64,000 nt of DNA from NCBI GenBank assembly GCA_963799925.1, contig CAWCYZ010000004.1:1-64000 (forward strand). Direction: 5' to 3'. Of the stretch, positions 16,687-26,500 are shown one piece after another. Within the stretch, counting starts at the first letter, position 1, and each line of letters begins with the position of its first letter. Position numbers and translations under genes: made by a program. Source of the DNA: DATBQN01 sp963799925 (GTDB taxonomy: Bacteria > Acidobacteriota > Thermoanaerobaculia > Multivoradales > UBA5704). The notes under the pieces were generated by a model. That model worked only from the letters and a program-made list of their open reading frames with translations. It did no database searches and was not told the DNA's origin.

Positions 16687-18630
16687 ATGCGAGGCAACGA
16701 CGTCCTGCAGTGGTTCGCCGACTCGGTGGCGCGGCATCCGGCGCGAGCCGCGCTGGAGTGCGGCCCGCGCCGCCTTTCGTACGGCGATCTCGACCGCTGG
16801 TCCGACGATCTCGCGCGCCGGCTGCGCGGCGGCGCGCCCGGCGCCGTCGCCGCCGTGTGCGTCGCCGATCCCATCGAGCGCGTCGTCTCGCTGCTCGGCG
16901 TGTTGAAGGGGGGCTGCGCGTTCGCCCCCGTCGACCTCGAGCAGCCCGCGCCGCGGCTGCGGCACCTGCTGGAGCACATCGCGCCGCGCTGGCTGATCGG
17001 CGACCCGGCGGACGCCCGGACCGCCGCCGCGCTCGCGGCGATCGAGTGGAGCGGGGATGCCCGCTGGTGCCGCCTCGATCCGGACCACCTCGCCGCGAGG
17101 TGCGACGCGGACGCCGTTGCCGCCGTCCCGCCGGCGAGCGCCGCCGGCTCGCCGGGGCCCGACGACCTCTGCTACCTCTTCCAGACCTCGGGGTCGACCG
17201 GCATCCCCCAATGCATCGCCGGGCGCTTTCGAGGGATCGGCCACTTCGTCCGCTGGGAGGTCGATTTCCTGGGGCTCGCGCCGGGCGTCCGCGTCAGCCA
17301 GCTCACCTCGCCCTACTTCGACGCCTATCTGCGCGACGTCTTCGTCCCGCTCTCCGCCGGCGGCACGCTGTGCATCCCGGAAACCCCCGAGGTCCGGCTG
17401 GGCACTGACTCCCTGGCGCGGTGGATCGAAGCGCGGCAGGTCGAGCTCGTCCACTGCGTGCCCTCGCTGTTCCACGTGCTGTGCGCGGCGGATCTCCATC
17501 CGCGGGCGTTCGAGCGGCTCCGCCACGTCCTGCTGGCCGGCGAGCCGCCCCTCCACGCGGACCTCGCGAGGTGGTTCGGGGCGTTCGGCGAGCGCGTGCG
17601 GATCGTCAATCTCTACGGTCCGACGGAGACGACGATGACCAAGCTGTTCCACGAGGTGCGGCCGGCGGACCTCCGGCGCCGGTCGATCCCGATCGGCCGG
17701 CCGATGGCGGGCGCCGCGGCGCTCCTGGTGGACGGCGCGGGTCGCCCGTGCGCTCCGGGGACCATCGGCGAGATCCTCCTGCGCACGCCGTACCGCTCCC
17801 TCGGCTACTTCGAGCAGCCGCGGCTCACCGCGGAGAGGTTCGTCCGGAACCCCTGGAGCCCCGATCCGGACGGTCCGGACGCCGCGGACGATCTCGTCTA
17901 CCGCACGGGAGACCTCGGCCGCCTCCTGCCGGACGGCGCGCTCGAGCTCCTCGGCCGCCGCGATCAGCAGGTGAAGGTCCGCGGCCAGCGCATCGAGCTG
18001 GCGGAGGTCGAGAGCGCGCTCGGCGAGCACCCGGGCGTGCTCGCCGCGGCCGCGGTGGCGCGGCCGGACGCCGACGGCCTGCCGGCGCTGTGGGCCTTCG
18101 TGGTGCTGCGCGCCGAGACGCCGCCGCGCGCCCTCCGCGAATGGATGGCGCGCGCCGTTCCGGCCTACCTGACGCCCGACCGGCTGGTGCCCGTGGCGGA
18201 GCTCCCCAGGACGCGCAACGGCAAGCTCGACCGTCGCGCCTTGGCCGCCCTCGACGTCGACGGGCGGCAGGGGGCGGAGCCGCCGGTCGAGCCGCGCACC
18301 CCGACCGAGCGGCGGCTGGTCGAGATCTGGCAGGAGGTGATCGAGGTCGCGCAGAGCGGCGTCCGCGACGACTTCTTCGCCGCCGGCGGTCACTCGCTGA
18401 TGGCGACGCGGCTCCTGCTGCGGGTCCGCGCCGCCTTCGGCGTCGAGGTGCCGCTGCGCGACTTCCTCGACCGGCCGACGATCGAGGCGCTGGCGGAGCG
18501 GGTCGACGAGGCCATCCTGCTCGCCGCCGACCCCGCGCGCATCGAGGAGCTCCTGCGCGCCCTCGAGGCGGAGCCCGAGCCGGATGGAGTCGCCGCGGAG
18601 CCCGATTGGACCGCCGCGGAGCCCGGATGA
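16687..18630 (+). CDS. NRPS loading protein, A-T
   Basis: 647 residues: an adenylation domain (about 1-520) and a carrier domain (about 540-610), with no condensation domain, so it starts a chain or loads in trans. Motifs: A3 FQTSGSTGIPQC, in which the usual Lys of SGSTGxPK is Gln; A5 NLYGPTETT; A7 YRTGDLG; A8 GRRDQQVKVRGQRIELAEVE; A10 NGKLDRRA. The carrier serine lies in DDFFAAGGHSLMAT. My manual specificity reading (D-A-R-H-L-A-L-M-T-K) matches no amino acid I know. The ATG 16687 start begins MRGNDVLQWFADSVARHPA. The same frame is open upstream to 16417 through an AAG-rich tract encoding KKSPKKSPKKK, so a Lys-rich extension is possible. The stop overlaps the next start (ATGA). Confidence 0.8.
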   Translation: MRGNDVLQWFADSVARHPARAALECGPRRLSYGDLDRWSDDLARRLRGGAPGAVAAVCVADPIERVVSLLGVLKGGCAFAPVDLEQPAPRLRHLLEHIAPRWLIGDPADARTAAALAAIEWSGDARWCRLDPDHLAARCDADAVAAVPPASAAGSPGPDDLCYLFQTSGSTGIPQCIAGRFRGIGHFVRWEVDFLGLAPGVRVSQLTSPYFDAYLRDVFVPLSAGGTLCIPETPEVRLGTDSLARWIEARQVELVHCVPSLFHVLCAADLHPRAFERLRHVLLAGEPPLHADLARWFGAFGERVRIVNLYGPTETTMTKLFHEVRPADLRRRSIPIGRPMAGAAALLVDGAGRPCAPGTIGEILLRTPYRSLGYFEQPRLTAERFVRNPWSPDPDGPDAADDLVYRTGDLGRLLPDGALELLGRRDQQVKVRGQRIELAEVESALGEHPGVLAAAAVARPDADGLPALWAFVVLRAETPPRALREWMARAVPAYLTPDRLVPVAELPRTRNGKLDRRALAALDVDGRQGAEPPVEPRTPTERRLVEIWQEVIEVAQSGVRDDFFAAGGHSLMATRLLLRVRAAFGVEVPLRDFLDRPTIEALAERVDEAILLAADPARIEELLRALEAEPEPDGVAAEPDWTAAEPG

Positions 18631-21600
18631 GCACGGCGCCACCGCCCGAGATGGCCGGCAGGGAGCTGCTGCTCGCGAGGCTGCGGCAGCTCGCGCCGGA
18701 GAAGCGTGCCGCCCTCCTCGAGCGGCTGCAGGCCGGGGCCGGCGAGCCCGCCGGAGCGGCGATCCCGCGGCTCGGCGGCAGCGTCGACCTCCCCCTCTCC
18801 TACGCGCAGGAGAGGCTGTGGTTCCTGGAGCAGCTCACGCCCGGCGAGCCGGTCTTCAACATCGCCCTGGCGGTGCGCCTGCGGGGCCGGCTGGACCGCG
18901 CGGCCCTCGCCCGCGCGCTCGGCGCGCTGGTCGAGCGCCACGCGGTGCTGCGCACCCGCTTCCGCGATCTGGAAGGCCGGCCGGTGCAGACGATCGTGGC
19001 GGCGGACGGCGCGGCCCCCGAGCTACCGCTCGTCGATCTGCGCCACGGCGGCAGCGGGTCGGCACGGGAGCGCGCGGCGCGGCGGCTGGCGGCGGCGGAG
19101 GCGGCGCTGCCCTTCGACCTCCGGCGCGGGCCGCTGCTGCGGGCGCGGCTGGTCTGGCTGGAGGACGACGAGCACCTGCTGCTGCTGACGCTCCATCACA
19201 TCGCGAGCGACCTGTGGTCCCTGGGCGTGCTGATGAGCGATCTGGTGGCCGGCTATGCCGGCGCCCCGCTCGGCGCGCTGCCGATCCAGTACGCCGATTA
19301 CGCGGCGTGGCAGCGCGCCTGGCTGCAGGGCGAGGTGCTGGAACGGCAGCTCGCCTACTGGCGGCGGCAGCTCGCCGGCGTGCCGGCGCTGCAGCTGCCG
19401 ACCGATCGGCGGCGGCCGGCGGTGCCGAGCCAGCGCGGCGGCGAGGTGGCGCTGGAGCTCTCCGCGGCGCTCGCCGCATCGCTGCAGCGGGTCGGCCGGG
19501 ACTCGGCCGCGACGCTCTTCATGACCCTCCTCGCCGGCTTCCAGGTGGTGCTGGCGCGCTACAGCGGCCAGGACGACATCGCCGTCGGCACGGCGGTCGC
19601 CAACCGGGGCCGCCGCGAGCTCGAGGGCCTGATCGGCTTCTTCGTCAACGTCCTGGTGCTGCGCACCGGCGTCGGCGGCGGGCCGACCTTCCGCGACGTC
19701 CTGGCGCGGGTGCGCGAGGTCACCCTGGGCGCCTACGCCCACCAGGACCTGCCGTTCGAGCGCCTGGTCGAGGAGCTGCGGCCGGCCCGCGACGCCGGGA
19801 TCGCGCCGCTGGCGCAGGTCGCCTTCCAGCTGCAGAACGCGCCGTCGCCCGCCGTGCGGCTGCCCGGGCTCGAGATCGCCGTCGTGCCGCTCGCCAGCCG
19901 GACGGCGAAGTACGACCTGTCGGCCACCCTGACCGAGCACGCCGGCGGCATCGCCGGCAGCCTGGAGTACAGCGCCGACCTGTTCGAGGAGGCGACGGTG
20001 GCGCGGCTCGCCGGCCACCTCCGGCGGTTGCTCGAGTCGGCGGCGGCGGACCCGGACGAGCGGATCGCCGAGCTGGCGCTCCTCGACGAGCGGGAGCGCC
20101 GGCAGGTGGTCGTCGACTGGAACCGCACGGCGGTCGACTGGGGGCCGGTCTGCCCGGCGCACGAGCTGTTCGAGGCGCAGGCGGGGCGCACCCCCGACGC
20201 GGTCGCGGTCGTCGAGGGCGAGCTCTGCCTCACCTACGCCGGGCTCGACCGGCAGGCCGACCGGCTGGCTCGCCGGCTGCGCGCCGGGGGCGTCGGGCCG
20301 GAGGTGCGGGTGGGCCTCTGCCTCGGGCGCGGCGCGGCGCTGATCGCGAGCGTCCTCGCGGTGCTCAAGGCCGGCGGCGCCTACGTGCCGCTCGACCCGG
20401 GCTATCCCGCCGAGCGCCTGGCGTGGATGATCGAGGACGCGGCGCCGCGCGTGGTGCTCGCCGCCGAGGGCGATTCCGGATCGGCCGCGGGCGTACTGGC
20501 GGCGGGAGCGCCGGTCCTCGCGCTCGAAGCCGGCGGCGGGCTCGCCGGCGAGCCGCCGGCGGCGCGACCGCCGTCCTCGGCGAGCCCCGCCAACGCCGCC
20601 TACGTCATCTACACGTCGGGCTCCACCGGCCGCCCCAAGGGTGTCGTCGTCGAGCATCGCGGCCTGTTCCATTCGATCCACGAGGACGGCGCCCGCTGGC
20701 TGCGGCACCGCCCCCGCCGCGTGCTGCAGTTCTACTCGCCGAGCTTCGACGCCTCGATCTCCGAGTTCTTCCATGCGCTCGCCTGGGGCGGGACGCTGGT
20801 GCACGGCGCCGCCGGCGAGCTGCTGCCCGGCGGCGGGCTCGAGCGGCTGCTGCAGGAGCAGGCGATCGACTTCGCGAGCTTCCCGCCGTCGGTCCTGGCG
20901 CTGCTCGATCCGGCGGACTTCCCCGCCCTCGAGACGGTGATCGCGGCCGGCGAGACCTGCCCGAGCGAAGTCGTGGTGCGCTGGTCGCCCGTGCGGCGGC
21001 TGTGGAACGCCTACGGCCCCACCGAGTGCACCATCGGCGCCACCACCTCGGCCTGCTCGCTGGAGAAGCTGCCGCCGCCGATCGGCGTGCCGATCGCCAA
21101 CGCGCGGGGCTACGTGCTGGACGGCGAGATGGCGCCGCTGCCGGTGGGGGTGCCGGGAGAGCTCTACATCGGCGGCGCCGGGGTGGCGCGGGGATACCTG
21201 GGACGCGCCGCGCAGACGGCGGAGCGGTTCGTGCCCGATCCCTTCGGGCCGCCGGGCGCCCGGCTCTACCGCAGCGGCGACCGCGTGCGCTGGCGCGGCG
21301 ACGGCGAGCTGGAGTTCCTCGGCCGCGCCGACCAGCAGATCAAGCTGCGCGGCTATCGCATCGAGCCCGGCGAGATCGAGGCGGCGCTGCGGCAGGCTCC
21401 GGGCGTGCTCGACGCCGTGGTGCTGCTGCGCGAGGACGCTCCGGGCGACCGGCGCCTGGTCGCCTATGTCACCGAGCCGCCCGCGGCCGCGCCGCGCCAG
21501 GAGATGGAGCTCTGGCCGTCGGTCGCCGAGTACTTCGTGTACGACGAGGCGCTCTACTACGCGCTGACCCACGATCATCCCCGCAACGAGCGCTATCGGG

Positions 21601-22910
21601 CGGCGCTCGCCGGCGTCGCCGGGGCGACGGTGCTCGACGTCGGCACCGGCGCGGACCTGATCCTCGCCCGCCTCTGCCTCGAGGCCGGCGCCCGCAAGGT
21701 GTACGCGGTGGAGAAGCTCGAGCGGACCCATCGCCGGGCGCTCGCCTGCGCCCGCCGGCTCGGGTTGGGAGACCGCATCGCGGTGATCCACGGCGACGCG
21801 CTCGAGGTCGAGCTGCCGGAGGCCGTGGACTGCTGCGTGTCGGAGATCGTCGGCCCGATCGGCGGCTGCGAGGGCGCGGCCGCGATCCTGAACGCCGCGC
21901 ATCGCCTGCTCGCCCCCGGCGGCCGGATGATCCCGGAGCGCAGCATCACCCGGATCGCCGCCGTCTCCCTGCCCGACCGCTTCGTCGCGGCGCCCCGCTT
22001 CGCGAGCTCCTCGACCCCCTACGTCGAGCAGATCTTCGCCGAGGTCGGCCGCCCGTTCGACCTGCGCGTCTGCATCAAGGGGCTGACGCCCTCCTGCCTC
22101 ATCTCGCAGCGCGGCGTCTTCGAGGACCTCGACTTCCGGCGGCGGATGCCGCTCGCCTACTCCCACGACGTCGAGCTCCGCGTCGAGCGCGCCGCCCGCA
22201 TGGACGGCTTCGTCCTCTGGCTCGACCTGCGGCTGGCGCCGGGGGTGGAGATCGACGTCCTGGAGCGCGAGTACACCTGGCTCCCCGTCTACCTGCCGGT
22301 GCTGGCGGGCGTCGAGGTCGCGGCCGGCGACCGCATCCTCGTCACCTGCAGCGGCGCGCCGAGCGACAACGGCATCAATCCCGACTACCGGGTCGCCGGC
22401 GTCCTGCTGCGGCGGGACGGCCCTCCGCTGCCCTTCGAGCTCGACCTGCCGCACCATCCGCCGGCCGGCGCCTACCGCGCGACGCCCTTCTACCAAAGGC
22501 TGTGGGCGGGCTTCGCGGCCGGCGGCGCGGCGGCCGCCCCGATGCCGCTCGCGCCATCGCCCACGCCGCCCATGCCGCCCATGCCGCCCACGCCGATGCT
22601 ACCGCCGCCGCGCGGGCGGCAGCTCCGCGAGCGCCTCGCCCGCCAGCTGCCGGGCTACATGGTGCCCTCCGCCGTCGTCGTGCTGGCCGCGTGGCCGCTC
22701 CTCCCCAACGGCAAGCTCGACCGGCGGGCCCTGCCCGCCCCCGCCGCCGGCGCGGCGGGCCGCGAGCCCGGCCGCTCCGCCGTTCCCCGCGGGCCGCTCG
22801 AGGAGATCGTGGCCGGCATCTGGGCCGAGGTGCTCGGCGTCGAGAGCGTCGGGATGGAGGACGACTTCTTCACCGACCTGGGGGGCATTCGCTCCTCGCG
22901 ACGCAGGTGA
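18627..22910 (+). CDS. NRPS-1 segment 1: C-A(PRMT-like MT)-T module
   Basis: First segment of a 4-module NRPS running to 32979. C domain about residues 50-490, with HHIASDL in place of the usual HHxxxDG. A domain from about 510: YTSGSTGRPKG, NAYGPTECTIG, GRADQQIKLRGYRIEPGEIE. Its specificity residues read D-A-S-S-I-A-A-I-G-K, which I cannot assign. Between A8 and A10 a methyltransferase is inserted (see 21500-22495). A10 is LLPNGKLDRRAL, then a carrier begins at DDFFTDLGG. The frame breaks near 22885 in a run of G (expected GGHSLLATQV is read one base off), which creates the stop at 22910. The carrier continues in the next frame (GHSLLATQVISRLRDRVG) to about 23050. Confidence 0.85.
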   Translation: MSTAPPPEMAGRELLLARLRQLAPEKRAALLERLQAGAGEPAGAAIPRLGGSVDLPLSYAQERLWFLEQLTPGEPVFNIALAVRLRGRLDRAALARALGALVERHAVLRTRFRDLEGRPVQTIVAADGAAPELPLVDLRHGGSGSARERAARRLAAAEAALPFDLRRGPLLRARLVWLEDDEHLLLLTLHHIASDLWSLGVLMSDLVAGYAGAPLGALPIQYADYAAWQRAWLQGEVLERQLAYWRRQLAGVPALQLPTDRRRPAVPSQRGGEVALELSAALAASLQRVGRDSAATLFMTLLAGFQVVLARYSGQDDIAVGTAVANRGRRELEGLIGFFVNVLVLRTGVGGGPTFRDVLARVREVTLGAYAHQDLPFERLVEELRPARDAGIAPLAQVAFQLQNAPSPAVRLPGLEIAVVPLASRTAKYDLSATLTEHAGGIAGSLEYSADLFEEATVARLAGHLRRLLESAAADPDERIAELALLDERERRQVVVDWNRTAVDWGPVCPAHELFEAQAGRTPDAVAVVEGELCLTYAGLDRQADRLARRLRAGGVGPEVRVGLCLGRGAALIASVLAVLKAGGAYVPLDPGYPAERLAWMIEDAAPRVVLAAEGDSGSAAGVLAAGAPVLALEAGGGLAGEPPAARPPSSASPANAAYVIYTSGSTGRPKGVVVEHRGLFHSIHEDGARWLRHRPRRVLQFYSPSFDASISEFFHALAWGGTLVHGAAGELLPGGGLERLLQEQAIDFASFPPSVLALLDPADFPALETVIAAGETCPSEVVVRWSPVRRLWNAYGPTECTIGATTSACSLEKLPPPIGVPIANARGYVLDGEMAPLPVGVPGELYIGGAGVARGYLGRAAQTAERFVPDPFGPPGARLYRSGDRVRWRGDGELEFLGRADQQIKLRGYRIEPGEIEAALRQAPGVLDAVVLLREDAPGDRRLVAYVTEPPAAAPRQEMELWPSVAEYFVYDEALYYALTHDHPRNERYRAALAGVAGATVLDVGTGADLILARLCLEAGARKVYAVEKLERTHRRALACARRLGLGDRIAVIHGDALEVELPEAVDCCVSEIVGPIGGCEGAAAILNAAHRLLAPGGRMIPERSITRIAAVSLPDRFVAAPRFASSSTPYVEQIFAEVGRPFDLRVCIKGLTPSCLISQRGVFEDLDFRRRMPLAYSHDVELRVERAARMDGFVLWLDLRLAPGVEIDVLEREYTWLPVYLPVLAGVEVAAGDRILVTCSGAPSDNGINPDYRVAGVLLRRDGPPLPFELDLPHHPPAGAYRATPFYQRLWAGFAAGGAAAAPMPLAPSPTPPMPPMPPTPMLPPPRGRQLRERLARQLPGYMVPSAVVVLAAWPLLPNGKLDRRALPAPAAGAAGREPGRSAVPRGPLEEIVAGIWAEVLGVESVGMEDDFFTDLGGIRSSRRR
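21500..22495 (+). other. PRMT-like methyltransferase domain inside the A domain
   Basis: About 330 residues between A8 and A10. Motif I is ATVLDVGTGADLILARLCLE, followed by GARKVYAVEKLE and LGDRIAVIHGDALEVELPEA. The phrase VDCCVSEIVGPIGGCEGAAA resembles the double-E loop of protein arginine methyltransferases (S-E-x-M-G ... x-E), and GGRMIPERS follows as in PRMTs. Common NRPS N-methyltransferases lack this loop. The target (backbone N, a side-chain guanidine, or other) is unknown. Confidence 0.7.
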
Positions 22911-23045
22911 TCTCGCGCCTCCGCGACCGGGTCGGCATCGACCTGCCGCTGCGCTCGCTCTTCGAGGCCCCGACCGTCGGCCGCTGGGCGGCCCTGGCCG
23001 AGCGGACGGCGCCCGATGCGCCCGCTGCGTCCGATGCGGCGCCGC

Positions 23046-23568
23046 CGGCGGCGAGATCCGGCGCCGTGCCGCGGCGGGAGCGCCGCCGCTCTCCTTCGCG
23101 CAGGAGCGGCTCTGGCTCGCCGACCGGCTGGCGCCGGGCCTCGCCCTCTACAACGTGCCGCTCGCGGTGCGCCTCGCCGGCGAGCTCGATCCGGCGGCGC
23201 TCGGCCGGGCGCTCCGCGCCCTCGTCGCGCGGCACGAGCCCCTGCGCACCCGCTTCGACGAGGCCGCGGGCCGGCCGGTGCAGGTGATCGCCGCCGCGAC
23301 GGAGGAGATCGCGGCGCCGCTGCCGATCGTCGACCTCCGGGGGGCCGGCGACCAGGCCGCGCGCGAAGGGTTGGCAACCCGGCTGGCCGGTGAAGAGGCG
23401 AGCCGGCCGTTCGACCTGCGGCGGGGACCGCCGCTGCGGGCGCGGTTGCTGCGGCTGGGGGAGGCGGAGCACCTGCTGCTCCTGACGCTCCATCACATCG
23501 CGAGCGACGGCTGGTCGCTGGGCGTGCTGGCCGCCGAGCTCGGCGCCCTCTATGCCGGCGAGCCCGCT
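23046..23568 (+). CDS. NRPS-1 segment 2: first part of the third-module C domain
   Basis: A short open stretch between two frame breaks. It reads PPLSFAQERLWLADRLAPGL, then ALRALVARHEPLRTRFDEAA and LLLTLHHIASDGWSLGVLAA with an intact HHxxxDG motif. The frame enters near 23050 and leaves at about 23565, where CCC replaces the CC expected from sister domains (GEPLAALPIQYADY). The first internal ATG is at 23155. It belongs to the same protein as the neighbouring segments. Confidence 0.7.
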
Positions 23569-26500
23569 CGCGGCGCTGCCGATCCAGTACGCCGACTACG
23601 CGGTGTGGCAGCGCGAGTGGCTGCAGGGCGAGGCGCTGGAGCGGCTGCTCGCGCACTGGCGGCGGCGGCTCGCCGGGATGCCGGCGCTGCAGCTTCCCGT
23701 CGACCGGCGGCGGAGCGCCACGCCGCGCCACCGCGGCGGCCGGGTGGCGATCGAGATCCCGCGCCGGCTGGCCGAGCCGCTGCGCCGCCTCGGCCGCGAG
23801 GCGGGGGCGACGCTCTTCATGACGCTCCTCGCCGGCTTCCAGGCCGTGCTGGCGCGCTTCGGCGGCGAGGACGACGTGGCGGTGGGGACGGTCGTCGCCA
23901 ACCGCCGGCGCCGCGAGCTCGAGGGGCTGATCGGGTTCTTCGTCAACACCCTGGTGCTGCGCACCGACCTCGCCGGCGAGCCGAGCTTCCGCGAGCTCCT
24001 GGCGCGGGTGCGCGAGGTGACGCTCGACGCCTACGGCCATCAGGACCTGCCGTTCGAGCGCCTGGTCGAGGAGCTGCGCCCGGCGCGCGACGGCGGCCAG
24101 CCGCCGCTCGTCCAGGCGCTCTTCGTGCTGCAGAACACGCCTCTCCCCAGCCTGCGGCTGCCCGGGCTCGAGCTCGCCGAGGTGCGGAGCGAGGGCGCGG
24201 CGGCCGACCGGACGGCGAAGTTCGACCTCTCGGTCCTGCTGGCGGAGCAGGCGGGCGGCGTCGTGGGGATCATCGAGTACGACGCCGACCTCTTCGCGGC
24301 GGCGACCGTCGAGCGGCTGGCCGGCTGCTTCAGGCGGCTGCTCGAGGCGGCGGTGGCGGAGCCCGAGCGGCGGGCCGCCGAGCTGCCGATGCTCGGCGAG
24401 GCGGAGCGGCAGCAGGTGCTCGTCGAGTGGAACCGCACCGCGGCCGACTGGGGGCCGGCGCGGCCGGCCCACGAGCTGTTCGAGGCGCAGGTCGAGCGGG
24501 CGCCGGACGCGGTCGCCGTGCTCACCGGCATCCTCGCCGGCGATCTGCAGGTGAGCTACGGGGAGCTCAACCGGCGGGCCAACCGCCTCGCCCACCACCT
24601 CCGCTCGCGCGGCGTCGGGCCGGAGGTGCGGGTGGGGCTCTGCCTCGAGCGCGGCCCGGACCTCGTCACCGGCATCCTCGCGGTGCTCAAGGCGGGCGGC
24701 GTCTACGTGCCGCTCGATCCGGCCTATCCACCCGAGCGCCTGGCGTTCATGATCGAGGACGCCGCGCCGCGCGTCGTGCTCGCCGCCGGGCGGCACCGCG
24801 GGCTCGCCGCCGGCGCGCCGGTCTTCGCCCTGGACGATGGCGCCGATCGGCTGAGCACCCTGCCGGCGGCGAACCCGCCGCCCGCGGCGGCGCCGGGAAA
24901 CGGCGCCTACGTCATCTTCACCTCCGGCTCGACCGGCCGTCCCAAGGGCGCCCTCGTCGAGCACCGCGGCCTGTTCCATCTCCTGCAGGCGATCGCCGAG
25001 CGCTGGGACCTGCGGCGGCCGCACCGCGTGCTGCAGTTCTCCTCGCCCAGCTTCGACGCGTCCGTCGGCGAGCTCTTCGCGGCGCTGCCGTGGGGCGGCG
25101 CGCTGGTGCACGGCACGCGCGGCCAGCTCCTGCCGGCGCCCGAGCTGGCGGCCCTCGTCGCGGAGCACGCGGTCGACGTGGCGATCCTGCCGCCGTCGCT
25201 CCTCGCCCTCCTCGCGCCGGAGGGCTTCGCCGGCCTCGCGACGCTGATCGCCGCGGGGGAGGCCTGCCCCGCCGAGGTCGCCGGCCGCTGGTCGCCGGGC
25301 CGGCGGATGTGGAACGGCTACGGCCCCACCGAGTGCACGGTCTTCAGCACCACCGCCCGCTGCGCCGGCGGGGCGCTGCCGCCGCCGATCGGCCGGCCGA
25401 TCGCCAACGCGCGGGCCTACGTGCTGGAGAGGGGGCTCGAGCCATCGCCGGTCGGGGTGCCGGGCGAGCTGTACGTCGGCGGCGCGGGGCTGGCGCGCGG
25501 CTATCTCGAGCGGCCGGCGCTGACCGCGGAGCGGTTCGTGCCCGACCCGTTCGCGGCGGCGGAAACGGCGGGCGGCCGGCTCTACCGGACCGGGGACCGC
25601 GTGCGGTGGCGCCCCGACGGCGAGCTCGAGTACCTCGGCCGGCTGGACCACCAGGTCAAGCTGCGCGGCTTCCGCATCGAGCTGGGCGAGATCGAGGCGG
25701 TGCTGGGGGAGAGCCCGAGCGTGCGCGAGGCGGTGGTCGAGCGGCGCGAGGACACGCCGGGCGACCCGCGGCTGGTGGCCTACGTGGTCCCCGCCGGCGA
25801 TCCGGCCCCCGCCGCCGCCGAGCTGCGCGCCCACTGCGAGCGGCGGCTGCCGGACCACATGGTGCCCGCCGCCTTCGTCGTCCTGGCGCGCCTGCCGCTG
25901 TCGCCCAACGGCAAGCTCGACCGGCGCGCGCTGCCGGCGCCGGACGCCGCCCACCCCGAGCGCGCCGCCGGCTATGTCGCCCCGCGCAATCCGCTCGAGG
26001 AGGTCCTCGCCGGCGCCTGGGCCGCGGTCCTCGGCGTCGAGCGCGTCGGGGTGGAGGACGACTTCTTCGCCGACCTGGGAGGCCATTCGCTGCTGGCCAC
26101 CCAGGTCGTGGCGCGCGTCCGCGACCTGCTGCGGCTGGAGCTGCCGCTGCGCTCGCTGTTCGAGGCGCCCACCGTGAGCGGCTGGGCGGCGGTGGCCCAG
26201 GCGATGATGTCTCGCGGGACGGGCGATCTTCCCGATCTCGAGCTCGATCTCGATCTCGAGCGCCGCGATCCGGCGGCGACGCCCGAGCCGCCGCTCTCCT
26301 TCGCGCAGGAGCGGCTGTGGTTCCTGGAGCAGCTCACGCCGGGCCTCGCGGTCTACAACGTGCCCCTGGCGGTGCGGCTCACCGGCCGGCTCGATCCGGC
26401 GGCGCTCGGCTCGGCGCTCGGCGCCCTGGTCGCCCGCCACGAGGTCCTGCGCACCGGCTTCCGCGGCGAGACGGGCCGGCCGGTGCAGGTCGTCGCGGCG

